Assembly (NCBI RefSeq): GCF_000826655.1
Contig: NZ_JXJO01000001.1
Span: 154,576-218,575 of the forward strand
Reading direction: 5' to 3'
Source: Psychroserpens damuponensis
GTDB taxonomy: Bacteria; Bacteroidota; Bacteroidia; Flavobacteriales; Flavobacteriaceae
Length of the DNA: 64,000 nucleotides
This document shows positions 35,451 to 44,758 of this stretch, in pieces. The position numbers and the translations under genes were made by a program. The notes beneath the pieces are model-generated. The model saw nothing but the letters and a program-made list of their open reading frames with translations. It was not told the origin of the DNA and made no database searches. Positions within the stretch are counted from its first letter, which is position 1. Each line of letters begins with the position of its first letter.

Positions 35451-36554
35451 TTATTTACTAATGTATTCTAATATGTCTTGAAGACTTTTAATGTGTCTCT
35501 GCATACTATAATGTTCTAAAATATGATTTTTCCCGTTAGCTCCTAATTGTTTAGCATATTGCATATCATCCAAAAGTCTAGCCATATGTTTGGCCATTGT
35601 ATTTACATCATGTTCTTCATTCAACAATCCTGTTTCACCATGTATAATCACATCAGGAATTCCTGCATGGTAAGTAGAAATCACTGGCAACCCAGCAACA
35701 CTAGCTTCTAAAACAGCTAAAGGTGTTCCTTCCATATCTCCATTTTCAGATCTAATAGAATGTTGAACAAAAGCTAAGGACTCCGCTAATAATGCTCTAT
35801 AAGCATCAGGTGAAATAATTCCTAAAAACTGTACTTGATTTTCAAGCTGATAGTGTTTTACTAAATTCTGACACATATTTTGTAACTCACCATCTCCAGC
35901 GAGTAATAATTTTGCATCAGGATGTCTAGTTGCGACTTCCTTAAAAGCCATAATGGTATAATATGGTGCTTTTTTATCTGTAAAACGTCCTATGGATATA
36001 AACTGTTTTCTTGAAAAATTTGGACTTACAATTTCAAATTCGGGTTGAGGACCATAAACATTGTAAATTAGCTTTTTCTTCGGACATCCTGTATCCAACA
36101 ACATCTGCTCCATTTTTTTTGAAACCGCTATAATCTTTGCAGCATAGTCAAATACATCCTTATAGTTATTACATTTTTTAACTACGGCATTTACACTAGC
36201 ATCAAATCCATGAAAATGAACTACAATTGGTAAGCGACTCTGTTTTAGAAGATCTAATAAATGATAGGCATGTGTTCCATATTCTACCAAAACAACATCT
36301 ATAGCTTGCTTTTTCAAAGAGGACAGTATGGATTGTTGATTAGTATAATTAAAAGAGTAATTCTTTATTTTACGAATCAAACGGTAACTCCATCTTTCTG
36401 ACTTAGACATTAAATGGTCTGAACCTTCTAACTTCATATTCCCATTAGGTCCATAGTAATAAAACACATTATCCTTTAAATAGGTTTTATGTGCCTGAAT
36501 AAAAGTTTCAGAATAAGGATTTTGACTGGGTGAAAAAATAGCTATATTCATCAT
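35451..36554 (-). CDS. Glycosyltransferase family 4 (module copy 2)
   Basis: A 367-residue GT-B enzyme. N-terminus NIAIFSPSQNPYSETFIQAH shares the YSETF loop with the GT4 of the first module. Donor domain: SIGRFTDKKAPYYTIMAFK, LLLAGDGELQNMCQ and MEGTPLAVLEASVAGLPVI (Ex7E), followed by HAGIPDVI. The start is MMNIAIF, and either Met is possible. It lies nine bases before the MBOAT gene, repeating the GT4-MBOAT-SGNH order of 20366-16875. An 80-base gap precedes it. Confidence 0.9.
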   Translation of the reverse strand: MMNIAIFSPSQNPYSETFIQAHKTYLKDNVFYYYGPNGNMKLEGSDHLMSKSERWSYRLIRKIKNYSFNYTNQQSILSSLKKQAIDVVLVEYGTHAYHLLDLLKQSRLPIVVHFHGFDASVNAVVKKCNNYKDVFDYAAKIIAVSKKMEQMLLDTGCPKKKLIYNVYGPQPEFEIVSPNFSRKQFISIGRFTDKKAPYYTIMAFKEVATRHPDAKLLLAGDGELQNMCQNLVKHYQLENQVQFLGIISPDAYRALLAESLAFVQHSIRSENGDMEGTPLAVLEASVAGLPVISTYHAGIPDVIIHGETGLLNEEHDVNTMAKHMARLLDDMQYAKQLGANGKNHILEHYSMQRHIKSLQDILEYISK

Positions 36555-36634
36555 TTATTTTCTTATGAAACCATATAATCCGGCTGTCATTTGGTCTTTT
36601 TTAATGTTACTTATTCTATTAGAATTATTTGGCA

Positions 36635-37549
36635 TTACTTAAATAATTTATAAAAGATTTTTGATATAATAGTTTTATCCTTTTTAATTATTGCATTTTC
36701 ATGTGCAAACTGAAATTCTGGATTATGTTTCTCTAACGTTTGTTTATACATATTCAATTGTGGCTCTAATAAACCATCTATACCATTAGCAATTAATTTA
36801 ATAGTTGCATTAGTATAATGAATAAATACAATTGGAAACGAATTATTAATCAAAACCTCGTTATCAATATTTGTGCGTTCACACTCAACCCTATTCCAAT
36901 TAGAAATATTACACCCTCTATGCTCTATAACTTGAACTTGAGATGAAAAATAGATAGGCATTAAATTCAAATAAATCTGATCCACATAAAACCCTTCTTC
37001 TTTTTCCATTTTATAGCTACAAACGCTCAGCCACCAATCTAGCACATTTATGGCGTTTTTATTACATCCAAAAAAACCAGCATTATAAAGACCTTCTGTA
37101 AATAAACAGTTAAAATTAGAAGCATCTAAAAAAGGGTCTTTTGACCGCCAATGTGGGGTAAGTATAACATCTCTATGATCTAAAATATCTAACAAAAAAG
37201 ATGGATCACTATAGAAATATAGGTCTGGATCTAAAAAAAACACCTTATCGTAACCTCTAATCGTTAATAAATATTTTAGAAACACAGGTTTTAAAGCCCA
37301 CCTTAGATTACTTTCTAAATCTGATTCATACTTTTGAATCATTGAATAATCAGATTTCAAAACAGTCTTGATCTCATTTAATCTAATAATCTTAATAGTC
37401 TTGTATTCAATTAAGTCAATATCTTCATCAACAACTAAAACATTAAAATTGAAATCAACTATAATTTCTGCTAAAGAATCATAAATCGCTTTTGCATAAA
37501 AAAAATAATTAGAGGTTATGATTGTACAAAACGTCTGTTTATTGTTCAT
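36635..37549 (-). CDS. GT-A glycosyltransferase (GT8-like / nucleotide-diphospho-sugar transferase)
   Basis: A 304-residue protein. It opens with FCTIITSNYFFYAKAIYDSL and reaches the metal-binding DxD in YDKVFFLDPDLYFYSDP, the pattern of GT8-like transferases. The segment LYNAGFFGCNKNAINVLDWW is the typical NAG(F) block of these enzymes. Further His and Asn residues (IEHRGCNISNWNR, IVFIHYTNATIK) may bind the second half of the nucleotide sugar. The start overlaps the end of the GT2 gene upstream by 11 bases. Sugar specificity is unknown. Confidence 0.82.
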   Translation of the reverse strand: MNNKQTFCTIITSNYFFYAKAIYDSLAEIIVDFNFNVLVVDEDIDLIEYKTIKIIRLNEIKTVLKSDYSMIQKYESDLESNLRWALKPVFLKYLLTIRGYDKVFFLDPDLYFYSDPSFLLDILDHRDVILTPHWRSKDPFLDASNFNCLFTEGLYNAGFFGCNKNAINVLDWWLSVCSYKMEKEEGFYVDQIYLNLMPIYFSSQVQVIEHRGCNISNWNRVECERTNIDNEVLINNSFPIVFIHYTNATIKLIANGIDGLLEPQLNMYKQTLEKHNPEFQFAHENAIIKKDKTIISKIFYKLFK

Positions 37550-38537
37550 AATTTTTCGTTTTTATTAAATACATTTTTATTAATTCATAACGGATTTTGT
37601 AAAAACCATACGCTAAATACATTTTGTTTATTCTAGCTAATCTTTTGATTTCCCAATAAGTATTTAATCGTTTTTTTAGAATAGATATCCTATAAGAATC
37701 TTCAAACAATAAATCTTTTTCAATAATTGACACAAAGTTTAAGTGTTGTTTATAATTAGAAATCAGTTTTTTCGTACTTGATCTAAATTTAGCGTGCACA
37801 CCCCCTGAATGCACCCTATAAACACCCATTTCTTCATTAAAAACTTTCATCTTTTTATTAGAATGTTTTAGTACAGTCAAAACAATTCCTAAATCACCAA
37901 AAGGTAATTTATTAAACAATTTTGGCAAATACTTAATATATTTACTCTCAAAAACTAAAGAACAAGTACCTGTCTTATTTCCTAAAATATAATCTTCAAT
38001 CAAATAATCGGTATCAGTATCAATATTAGGTATTTTCTTAATCTCTTTTTTATTAAAATCATTTAATTCAAACACCTTGTGAGCGCAGATGTCGTAATCG
38101 GGATTAGTTTCCAAAAAATCAACTTGCTTCTGTAACTTGAAAGGATCTGTCCAGTAATCATCACCTTCACATAAAGCTAAATATCTCCCTTTAGCCGAAT
38201 ACAAATTATACAATAAATTAAATCTTCCTGAAGGTCGACCACCAATAATAATATTGTTTTCTCTATGGTGTAGAAAAAGCTTAATTTTATCGGGAAATTG
38301 CTGAGCATATTCCTTACAAATAATCCTAGTTTTATCATTGGATTGGTCTTCGCCAAGTAAAATTTCAAAATCAAAATTTGTTTGTTGCATTAAAATACCA
38401 TCTAAACATTGGCGAATATAATGCTCATGATTATAAGTTTGAACACAAATAGATAAAAGTGGATTATCTACAACTCTATTTGGAATTTCAAGAACGTCTT
38501 TCTCTTGATATTTTAATTTAAATTCTTTAAAATTCAT
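37539..38537 (-). CDS. Glycosyltransferase family 2
   Basis: A 332-residue GT-A enzyme: LLSICVQTYNHEHYIRQCLD, FEILLGEDQSNDKTRII and the metal-binding YLALCEGDDYWTDPFKLQ. This GDDYWTDP type is very common in Bacteroidota capsule loci. The acceptor region includes KLPFGDLGIVLTVLKHSNKK and MGVYRVHSGGVHAKF. It has seven bases upstream to the sulfotransferase-like gene and overlaps the next gene by 11 bases, so it sits inside an operon. Length is normal. Confidence 0.92.
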   Translation of the reverse strand: MNFKEFKLKYQEKDVLEIPNRVVDNPLLSICVQTYNHEHYIRQCLDGILMQQTNFDFEILLGEDQSNDKTRIICKEYAQQFPDKIKLFLHHRENNIIIGGRPSGRFNLLYNLYSAKGRYLALCEGDDYWTDPFKLQKQVDFLETNPDYDICAHKVFELNDFNKKEIKKIPNIDTDTDYLIEDYILGNKTGTCSLVFESKYIKYLPKLFNKLPFGDLGIVLTVLKHSNKKMKVFNEEMGVYRVHSGGVHAKFRSSTKKLISNYKQHLNFVSIIEKDLLFEDSYRISILKKRLNTYWEIKRLARINKMYLAYGFYKIRYELIKMYLIKTKNYEQ

Positions 38538-38544
38538 ATAAAAC

Positions 38545-39498
38545 TTAAGGGTTAAACGATCTTATCTTTTGCAAAACTAATTCTTCTAAATCTGTAAGTT
38601 GGAATAAATTCTTATAACTAGTATTCTTGTCTCCTTTAAAAGCTTTATTTAAAACAAGCCTTTTATTGATAACATTCCTAAATATTTCTTCTTCTTTATA
38701 ATCTAATTCTGATCTTTGATAAACAATTCTATTACGATGCCTTTCAAATGGCTCATATTGGGATAAACCAAGTTCTCTGGGATGCATTTGATTATACTTA
38801 AGAAGTTTACTTAGATGCTCATTAGATATTGAAGGATTATCATTCTTTATAGGTAGTTTATGATTGTCTATTCTTAAAACACTTGACAGTGTTACATTTA
38901 AAAACTCCTGATTTTTTGTTAGGTCTTCAAAATTCAAACATGTTATATCTACATTATAAAAATGCTCTTTTAATTGTGATTTCTTATTTAATATATTTAA
39001 ATCTGATAAAAAATTCCTATCACTTAAAGCTACTAACTCACGCATAAAATAGGTGTAATTATCTTTGTAACCCATCTTTAAAAATTCTCGATAAAGACTT
39101 TTAAGTAAATTAATAGGTTCTCTCTCAATAATAAAAATTGAAACTTCAAAATCGGAAAATAAAAATGCTAATCTTTTAATTTTTTCTACACTATCTATTT
39201 GTTGTTGAGAAAACTTAAATCCTAGGTGTTCACTCGAAAAAAGAGACAATAAACTAGAGTTATTGACAAATTCCTCAATTGTTTTTTTAGCTTGTTTTTT
39301 ATTTTGATTCCAATAACAATCATTCGCGTATTTCAGTAATGACTCAAAAATAAATTCAATGTCTTTATTTACATATGAAATATTATCATTAATACCGACA
39401 CCTGCGTAATTAATTTGAGGATGTTTCTCAAAAAAGCTTCTCTGCAAAGTAGTTGATAAACACTTAGGGTAACCTATATGGAGACAAACTTTTTTCAT
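38545..39498 (-). CDS. Sulfotransferase-like protein with altered PAPS loop
   Basis: A 317-residue protein. The loop VCLHIGYPKCLSTTLQRSFF (4-23) aligns with the common HIGYPKTGSTTLQ of bacterial sulfotransferases, but TG is replaced by CL (Cys13, Leu14). The 3'-phosphate element is IFIIEREPINLLKSLYREF (Arg126, Ser134). The lost glycine may weaken PAPS binding or change specificity. No signal peptide is present. The start overlaps the ATP-grasp/HAD gene by four bases (ATGA), so expression is coupled. It is one of five sulfotransferase-like genes here. Confidence 0.72.
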   Translation of the reverse strand: MKKVCLHIGYPKCLSTTLQRSFFEKHPQINYAGVGINDNISYVNKDIEFIFESLLKYANDCYWNQNKKQAKKTIEEFVNNSSLLSLFSSEHLGFKFSQQQIDSVEKIKRLAFLFSDFEVSIFIIEREPINLLKSLYREFLKMGYKDNYTYFMRELVALSDRNFLSDLNILNKKSQLKEHFYNVDITCLNFEDLTKNQEFLNVTLSSVLRIDNHKLPIKNDNPSISNEHLSKLLKYNQMHPRELGLSQYEPFERHRNRIVYQRSELDYKEEEIFRNVINKRLVLNKAFKGDKNTSYKNLFQLTDLEELVLQKIRSFNP

Positions 39499-40772
39499 AA
39501 ATGCATTAGGGCTTCAATATTATCTGGAGCAAATACAGGGATATTCAAGTTTTTATAAACTTCATAACGTTCGGCATAAGAATCATCAATAAAAATAGTA
39601 TTCTTATTGGGAATGTACTTATACTTTTTATCTGTTATACTTAAATGTATAATCTCGTCAAAAAGCTCAGACAACTTATATTCTTTCAAGGTTTTTAATA
39701 TATCATTTTTATGCTTTGTAATTAACACTACACGCTTCTGTTCATTAATCAATTGGAAGATAAATTTAACCAAATCAGTATTTATTTTACCTCTAATCAA
39801 CAAGCAATCATCAAAATCTATATATACCGAATGATATTCAATATTAATTATATATTTATTAGTCAGTGCTCTATCCAATTCTAAATTATAGGAATTATGA
39901 AAAATATTCACATCAATATCAAATGCATCATAAACACTTAAAAGAGCAAAATTAACCCCCAAATTCCTATATAAAGAAGATGACCCAGCTAATCGACTAG
40001 CTATTTCAAGTAAAACTAATTCTCCATGTTTATTTTTTTTGACTTGAAAAAACCATGCTCCTCGAAACTCTATAACCTTATTAATTTGTTCTGCAATCTT
40101 AATAAAAGCATCCTTATTCTCAACAGGTACAGTTTGAACACTAATGCCATTCTGAATACGTTTACGTTCTCTAGCTCCTGAAAAAAGTAATTTACCGTGC
40201 CTATTTGTAAAACAATCTATTGTAAATTCATTACCAGGTAAATACTCTAAAATAATGCTAGACGGAAATTGCTTAATGTGTTCATGTCCCTCTGATATTG
40301 AATGGATTTTTTTTGCCCCTCTAGAACCATATCCAATATCTGGTTTCATGAACACCGGGAAATTTTTAATATGGTCAATATTATTAAATATATCAGGTGT
40401 ATTTATAATATTTTGACAGAATTGATACGTTTTTGTTTTAGACAAACATAATTCTGTAGTATCAGAAACAGAAGTTATTAAATTACAATGTAATTCAGAT
40501 TTATGTTTTGCTAAAAAAGAAATCACACTATCCATTGCAGGATATATGGCATCAACTTGGTGTGCTTTAATAATAGCATTAAGTTTTTGTAAAAACCCTT
40601 TTTCATTATAAAAAGGTACATCTCCAATATATTGATCATATACCATCCTACCATGATCTTCAACACTACTTAACCCAATAAGACTTATGTGACTTGAGAA
40701 CTTTAAAGATCTATGAATTTCCAAACCAATTTCAGATCCACAAGGAAATACTAAAATAGTAAAATTTTTCAT
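39495..40772 (-). CDS. ATP-grasp ligase fused to a HAD-like domain
   Basis: A 425-residue two-domain protein. Residues about 1-300 form an ATP-grasp ligase: pre-ATP-grasp Rossmann start (NFTILVFPCGSEIGLEI), FPVFMKPDIGYGSRGAKKI (lysine and glycine loop), SSIILEYLPGNEFTIDCF and LVLLEIASRLAGSS (metal ligands). Residues about 313-425 form a HAD-like domain: VYIDFDDCLLIRG (Asp319, Asp321), VVLITKHKND (Thr352) and NTIFIDDSYAERYEVY (Asp396, Asp397). The ligase should form an amide or peptide-like bond through an acyl phosphate; the HAD part may be a phosphatase or structural. Four-base overlaps with both neighbours tie it to the aminotransferase and the sulfotransferase-like gene. Confidence 0.82.
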   Translation of the reverse strand: MKNFTILVFPCGSEIGLEIHRSLKFSSHISLIGLSSVEDHGRMVYDQYIGDVPFYNEKGFLQKLNAIIKAHQVDAIYPAMDSVISFLAKHKSELHCNLITSVSDTTELCLSKTKTYQFCQNIINTPDIFNNIDHIKNFPVFMKPDIGYGSRGAKKIHSISEGHEHIKQFPSSIILEYLPGNEFTIDCFTNRHGKLLFSGARERKRIQNGISVQTVPVENKDAFIKIAEQINKVIEFRGAWFFQVKKNKHGELVLLEIASRLAGSSSLYRNLGVNFALLSVYDAFDIDVNIFHNSYNLELDRALTNKYIINIEYHSVYIDFDDCLLIRGKINTDLVKFIFQLINEQKRVVLITKHKNDILKTLKEYKLSELFDEIIHLSITDKKYKYIPNKNTIFIDDSYAERYEVYKNLNIPVFAPDNIEALMHL

Positions 40773-41830
40773 TTTAATTTATTTATTATTTTATCCAAAA
40801 GCGCTTTATTCATTCCTACAAATAAAGGTAAACATAGTATTCTTTTAGATATACTATCTGATATTGGCATATTTTGTTGGTTTAAATAAGGAAGATTATT
40901 TAAACTAGGATAAAAATAGCGTCTAGGAAAAATAGACTCTTGGTTTAAAGCTGTTTTTACTCGTAAAAGTTCTGTTTCATCTTTAAAAATGACAGGATAA
41001 TAACTATAATTCCAAATAGTGCCCTCCCTAATTTTAAGCAATTGAAACGCTGACTCTTTAAAGGCTGCATTATAAGTATCAACTATGTTTTTTCGTTCTT
41101 CTAAAATCTCATCCATATAAGGCAATACTGCTAAGCCCATGGCAGCTTGTGGCTCACTCATTTTAGCATTAATCCCTAAGCTCTGAAAAGCCTCCGGACC
41201 ATCATGTCCAAAATTATGATGCGAAAACATAGATTTATAATATTTTTCTTTACAAAACAAGGCCCCACCTTCCCCGGTATGAAACAGTTTAGTAGCATGA
41301 AAACTACAGCTACTAACATCACCATAATTAAAAAGAGAACTTCCTTTATAAGACACGCCAAAACAATGTGCCGCATCATAAATAACCTTTAATCCATGTG
41401 TTTTTGCTATGGCTTCTATAGCTTCTATTGCACAAGGATTTCCAAAGACATGTGTGGCTAATATAGCTGTAGTTTTATCTGTAATAGCAGCTTCTATTTT
41501 AGTTTCATCAATAGTAAGATAATCATGATGAATATCAACAAATACAGGTGTACAGCCTTCCCAAACAATACTGCTCGTCGTTGCTACATAACTAAAAGGG
41601 GTTGTAATAATTTCGCCAGTCAAACCTAAGGCCTTTATGGCAATTTGTAAGGGCAAAGTCCCATTAGTCATTGCTATAAAAGAAAAAGATCCTAAATATG
41701 TTTGCAAAGCAACCTCTAATTCCTTAACCAAAACACCTCGATTGGTCATCCACCCTGTATCCCAAGCACGCTTCAAAATTTCTTGATATTCCTCTTGTGG
41801 TGGCAAAAATGTTTTGGTGACGTTTATCAT
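40769..41830 (-). CDS. DegT/DnrJ/EryC1 family sugar aminotransferase
   Basis: A 353-residue PLP enzyme that aminates a keto-sugar nucleotide, usually at C3 or C4, using glutamate. The PLP lysine is Lys181 in CSFHATKLFHTGEGG; the ring-binding Asp152 is in VIYDAAHCFGV; the substrate block TTPFSYVATTSSIVWEG is also typical. It resembles WecE/VioA/FdtB-type enzymes. The keto-sugar-forming dehydratase is not in the window. Its stop overlaps the ATP-grasp/HAD start, and its start overlaps the sulfotransferase-like gene stop (both ATGA), which suggests that the amino sugar is N-acylated by the ligase. Confidence 0.9.
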   Translation of the reverse strand: MINVTKTFLPPQEEYQEILKRAWDTGWMTNRGVLVKELEVALQTYLGSFSFIAMTNGTLPLQIAIKALGLTGEIITTPFSYVATTSSIVWEGCTPVFVDIHHDYLTIDETKIEAAITDKTTAILATHVFGNPCAIEAIEAIAKTHGLKVIYDAAHCFGVSYKGSSLFNYGDVSSCSFHATKLFHTGEGGALFCKEKYYKSMFSHHNFGHDGPEAFQSLGINAKMSEPQAAMGLAVLPYMDEILEERKNIVDTYNAAFKESAFQLLKIREGTIWNYSYYPVIFKDETELLRVKTALNQESIFPRRYFYPSLNNLPYLNQQNMPISDSISKRILCLPLFVGMNKALLDKIINKLK

Positions 41831-42471
41831 TTTGTTACATTAGTTTTATTTTCCCAAGGAAACGTTGTGTATTTTGAAGTTATTCCTATAAAATCAGCAA
41901 GTTTAATAACACTATCAGCCTCTGCAACATTTAGTATCAATAAATTATTTTTATTTTTAAAATAATCTTTAATACCTTTATTTCTACTTTCATATATACT
42001 TATCAACTTCTCTTTATTATAAATATCATTAACCGTTTCTCCATATTTTTCATAAAAAGTTTTCCAAATAAAACCTTTATAAATATATGTTCCATTTTGT
42101 AAATCTTCTTTAGTAGGAATCCTGCCATTTTTACCAAAAAGTTTACTATGAAATTTTGTTATAGAATTATACCAATCTTCAGAAGAAGATCGTTCTGTTA
42201 AAATAAATTTAGCATTAGGAAAATAATGATCTAATAAAACATATAAATAATCATTACTAAATGGTATATCTTGAAATACCTGAGCAGTTTTACAGTAATT
42301 TATAATAGGTTTCCAATCTCTGTTAATATAAGCATCAATCAATAATTCTGCTTTACGTTGGTTTCCCACATTAAAACCATGGTCTTTAAAAAAAGACTCT
42401 AAAGACGTAGTACCTGTTTTATTTTGACCTATACAAAATATTTTTGGCTTATTTTTTCTTAGAAATTTCAT
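41827..42471 (-). CDS. Sulfotransferase-like protein (Sulfotransfer_4 type)
   Basis: A 214-residue protein with PAPS-loop-like FCIGQNKTGTTSLESFF (12-28) and the second motif FILTERSSSEDWYNSITKFH (Arg94, Ser103). It is related in layout to the protein at 27830-28570 but shorter. The segment YCKTAQVFQDIPFSNDYL is typical of this family. There is no signal peptide, so sulfation would be on the cytoplasmic intermediate. It sits between the Wzt-type gene (three bases) and the aminotransferase (four-base overlap). The substrate is unknown. Confidence 0.75.
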   Translation of the reverse strand: MKFLRKNKPKIFCIGQNKTGTTSLESFFKDHGFNVGNQRKAELLIDAYINRDWKPIINYCKTAQVFQDIPFSNDYLYVLLDHYFPNAKFILTERSSSEDWYNSITKFHSKLFGKNGRIPTKEDLQNGTYIYKGFIWKTFYEKYGETVNDIYNKEKLISIYESRNKGIKDYFKNKNNLLILNVAEADSVIKLADFIGITSKYTTFPWENKTNVTK

Positions 42472-42474
42472 ATT

Positions 42475-43698
42475 CTATTTCTTTGAGTAATTAGCTTCCA
42501 ATAAAAAAGGAGGCCAAGTTTCTAAGTCATTTATTATCTGAAAATCCAAAATACTATTAATTCTTAAATAAGGCTCTTTACTTTTCATATTGTTAACAGA
42601 AACATTAATGGAATAAACCCCTTTTGAAAGCTGTAATTTTTTATGTATAACTCTAAATTGAATATTATTCTCATTAAATTGTATTTCAGACTCAAGCGTA
42701 TTAGGCGTTAACAACGCTACAGGTCTCTGCTCTTTATCAAAAATAGTTAGACTAAAAGCAGGTAATTCTGTTAAGGTGTTGTTTGTAAATAATAAATCGA
42801 TGCATAAATCGTCACCCCAATTAACTTGTATTAAACTATTATCGTTTTTTACATTTATAATATCTACTTTATCTAAAATTAAACTTCCATCATCAAAAAC
42901 AATATTACTCTCATTATTCGTAAATCGCTTGTAATACAAATCAATAGCTTTTCCTACATCATCACCATTAAACTGAGAACAACCTTGTTCCATCAAAATA
43001 ATTTGAGAACAAATACGAGACACCATTGGCATACTATGAGACACAAAAATCACTGCTGTATGCGGCAAAATAGTATCAATGGTTTTAAAGCATTTTAAAA
43101 TAAAACCCAAATCTCCAACCGCCAAAACCTCATCAATAATTAATACGTCTGGCTCCATTTGTGCAGCTACGGCAAAGCCTAAACGTACTTTCATACCAGA
43201 ACTATAATGCTGAATAGGCATATCGATAAACTCTTCAAGTTCAGCAAATTCTATAATTTCATTTAGTTTAGCATCAATCTCTTTTCGAGTAAATCCTAAA
43301 ATAGCACCATTGTTATAAATATTTTCTCGGCCGCTTAAAATAGGATTAAAACCGGCTCCTAATTCTATAAGTGCTCCTACACGTCCTTTTATAGTTACTT
43401 TCCCTGCATCAGGATTGATAAGTCCGTTAAGAATCTTCAACAAGGTACTTTTACCAGCTCCATTATGACCTATTAAACCTAAACATTCACCACGACGAAG
43501 CTCAAAATTTATATCCTTAACCGCCCAAAACTCTTTAGGGCGCAACTCACGTTCTTCACTAGACCCAAACACTCCACTTACCAAATCTTTAACTCCATAC
43601 CATAGGCTTGTTTTAAGATCTTTACAAAATTTTTTGCTTAGCCCCTCTACCTTTACTAGAACTTCTTTATTTATTGATATGTGGTTATTTTCAGACAT
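42475..43698 (-). CDS. Wzt-type polysaccharide ABC exporter ATPase with C-terminal glycan-binding domain
   Basis: A 407-residue protein. Residues 1-250 form the ABC domain: Walker A GLIGHNGAGKSTLLKIL (Gly77-Thr85 core), signature HYSSGMKVRLGFA, Walker B VLIIDEVLAVGD and switch His in FVSHSMPMV. An N-terminal strand and the FWAVKDINFELRRGE block are typical of TagH/KpsT/Wzt. Residues about 255-407 form an Ig-like beta domain as in Wzt C-terminal domains, which read the non-reducing end of the finished glycan before export. It pairs with the permease 66 bases upstream. This implies that chains are finished and capped in the cytoplasm. Confidence 0.93.
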   Translation of the reverse strand: MSENNHISINKEVLVKVEGLSKKFCKDLKTSLWYGVKDLVSGVFGSSEERELRPKEFWAVKDINFELRRGECLGLIGHNGAGKSTLLKILNGLINPDAGKVTIKGRVGALIELGAGFNPILSGRENIYNNGAILGFTRKEIDAKLNEIIEFAELEEFIDMPIQHYSSGMKVRLGFAVAAQMEPDVLIIDEVLAVGDLGFILKCFKTIDTILPHTAVIFVSHSMPMVSRICSQIILMEQGCSQFNGDDVGKAIDLYYKRFTNNESNIVFDDGSLILDKVDIINVKNDNSLIQVNWGDDLCIDLLFTNNTLTELPAFSLTIFDKEQRPVALLTPNTLESEIQFNENNIQFRVIHKKLQLSKGVYSINVSVNNMKSKEPYLRINSILDFQIINDLETWPPFLLEANYSKK

Positions 43699-43764
43699 GA
43701 AATAAATTAATGTTTGGCATATAATGTATATTATTTTTTTCTACTATAAATTAATTTTCAAAAC

Positions 43765-44610
43765 CTAAGCACTCAAACGCTCCACAATAATTGGAATTGA
43801 GATACGATAAATAATCAACCCTAAGAACAATAAAGGGATACAAATCATTAAAACTATTAAAAAATCAACCACATAAATTGGTGAAAACCCTACAACTAAA
43901 TCACGAGCTGTTAATATTATTGGGGTTATAGGATTCCACTCCATAATAGTTTTCATTATACCTGTTTTAGGAATGGCATAAACCACAGGTGTGACGTACA
44001 TTAAAAACTGCATTCCAAACGTTATGATTTTTCCAATATCTTTGTAAAGCAACCCTATTGGTGTTAAAAACAAGCCCAAAGTGGTTCCGAAAAGTATAGC
44101 TCCAATTATAGCTATTGGAAACAAAAACAAACTCCAATGAAACCCAACACCATAAATAAACACAAACAATATTAGGAGTAAAATTTTAATAGAACTATCA
44201 AATAACAACTTATAAACCCCCGAAAGCAATAAAGCCTCCTTAGGAAAGTTAATTTTAGTAAGAATACCTTTTGCAGCCTGTGTACTCTGCATAGGCGAAT
44301 TAATAGAAGCAACAATAATAGACCAAATCAAAGTCCCTGAAAATGCATAAACAGGATAGGGTATCCCTGTATCAGATAATCGAACAGTACCACTATTGTT
44401 TAAAAAAACCCATACAGCTGCAGTTGCCAATGGGGTAACAAAAGCCCAAATAATCCCTAAATAGGATTGTCGGTACATAGCTTTAATATCTCTCTCAGCT
44501 AACTGTCTAGCCAAAAATCGTGATTTAAACATATCACTTAAACTCTCTATTAATAGCTTACCAAATTTTATAGTGCGTTCCTTCTGATAAACACGAGTTT
44601 TTAATGCCAT
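43765..44610 (-). CDS. Wzm-type polysaccharide ABC exporter permease
   Basis: A 281-residue ABC-2 type permease with an amphipathic N-terminus and about six transmembrane helices. Characteristic blocks are FLARQLAERDIKAMYRQSYL, GIIWAFVTPLATAAVWVFLN and FLMYVTPVVYAIP, typical of Wzm/KpsM/TagG. With the ATPase downstream it forms the exporter for undecaprenyl-linked glycan. It is the first gene after the strong terminator at 44759-44788, so it probably has its own promoter in 44611-44758. Confidence 0.92.
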   Translation of the reverse strand: MALKTRVYQKERTIKFGKLLIESLSDMFKSRFLARQLAERDIKAMYRQSYLGIIWAFVTPLATAAVWVFLNNSGTVRLSDTGIPYPVYAFSGTLIWSIIVASINSPMQSTQAAKGILTKINFPKEALLLSGVYKLLFDSSIKILLLILFVFIYGVGFHWSLFLFPIAIIGAILFGTTLGLFLTPIGLLYKDIGKIITFGMQFLMYVTPVVYAIPKTGIMKTIMEWNPITPIILTARDLVVGFSPIYVVDFLIVLMICIPLLFLGLIIYRISIPIIVERLSA

Positions 44611-44758
44611 GGTTTGTTTCTAAAACACTTCTTTTTTGATAGTGCTAATATACTAATTCCATTAGTAAACGAAAACACAGTCTAAAGAATAATAAATTAA
44701 AATCATTCTATATTTTTTTGAATAAAAAATCATCTTTAAAAAAAAATGTCACAAATAT

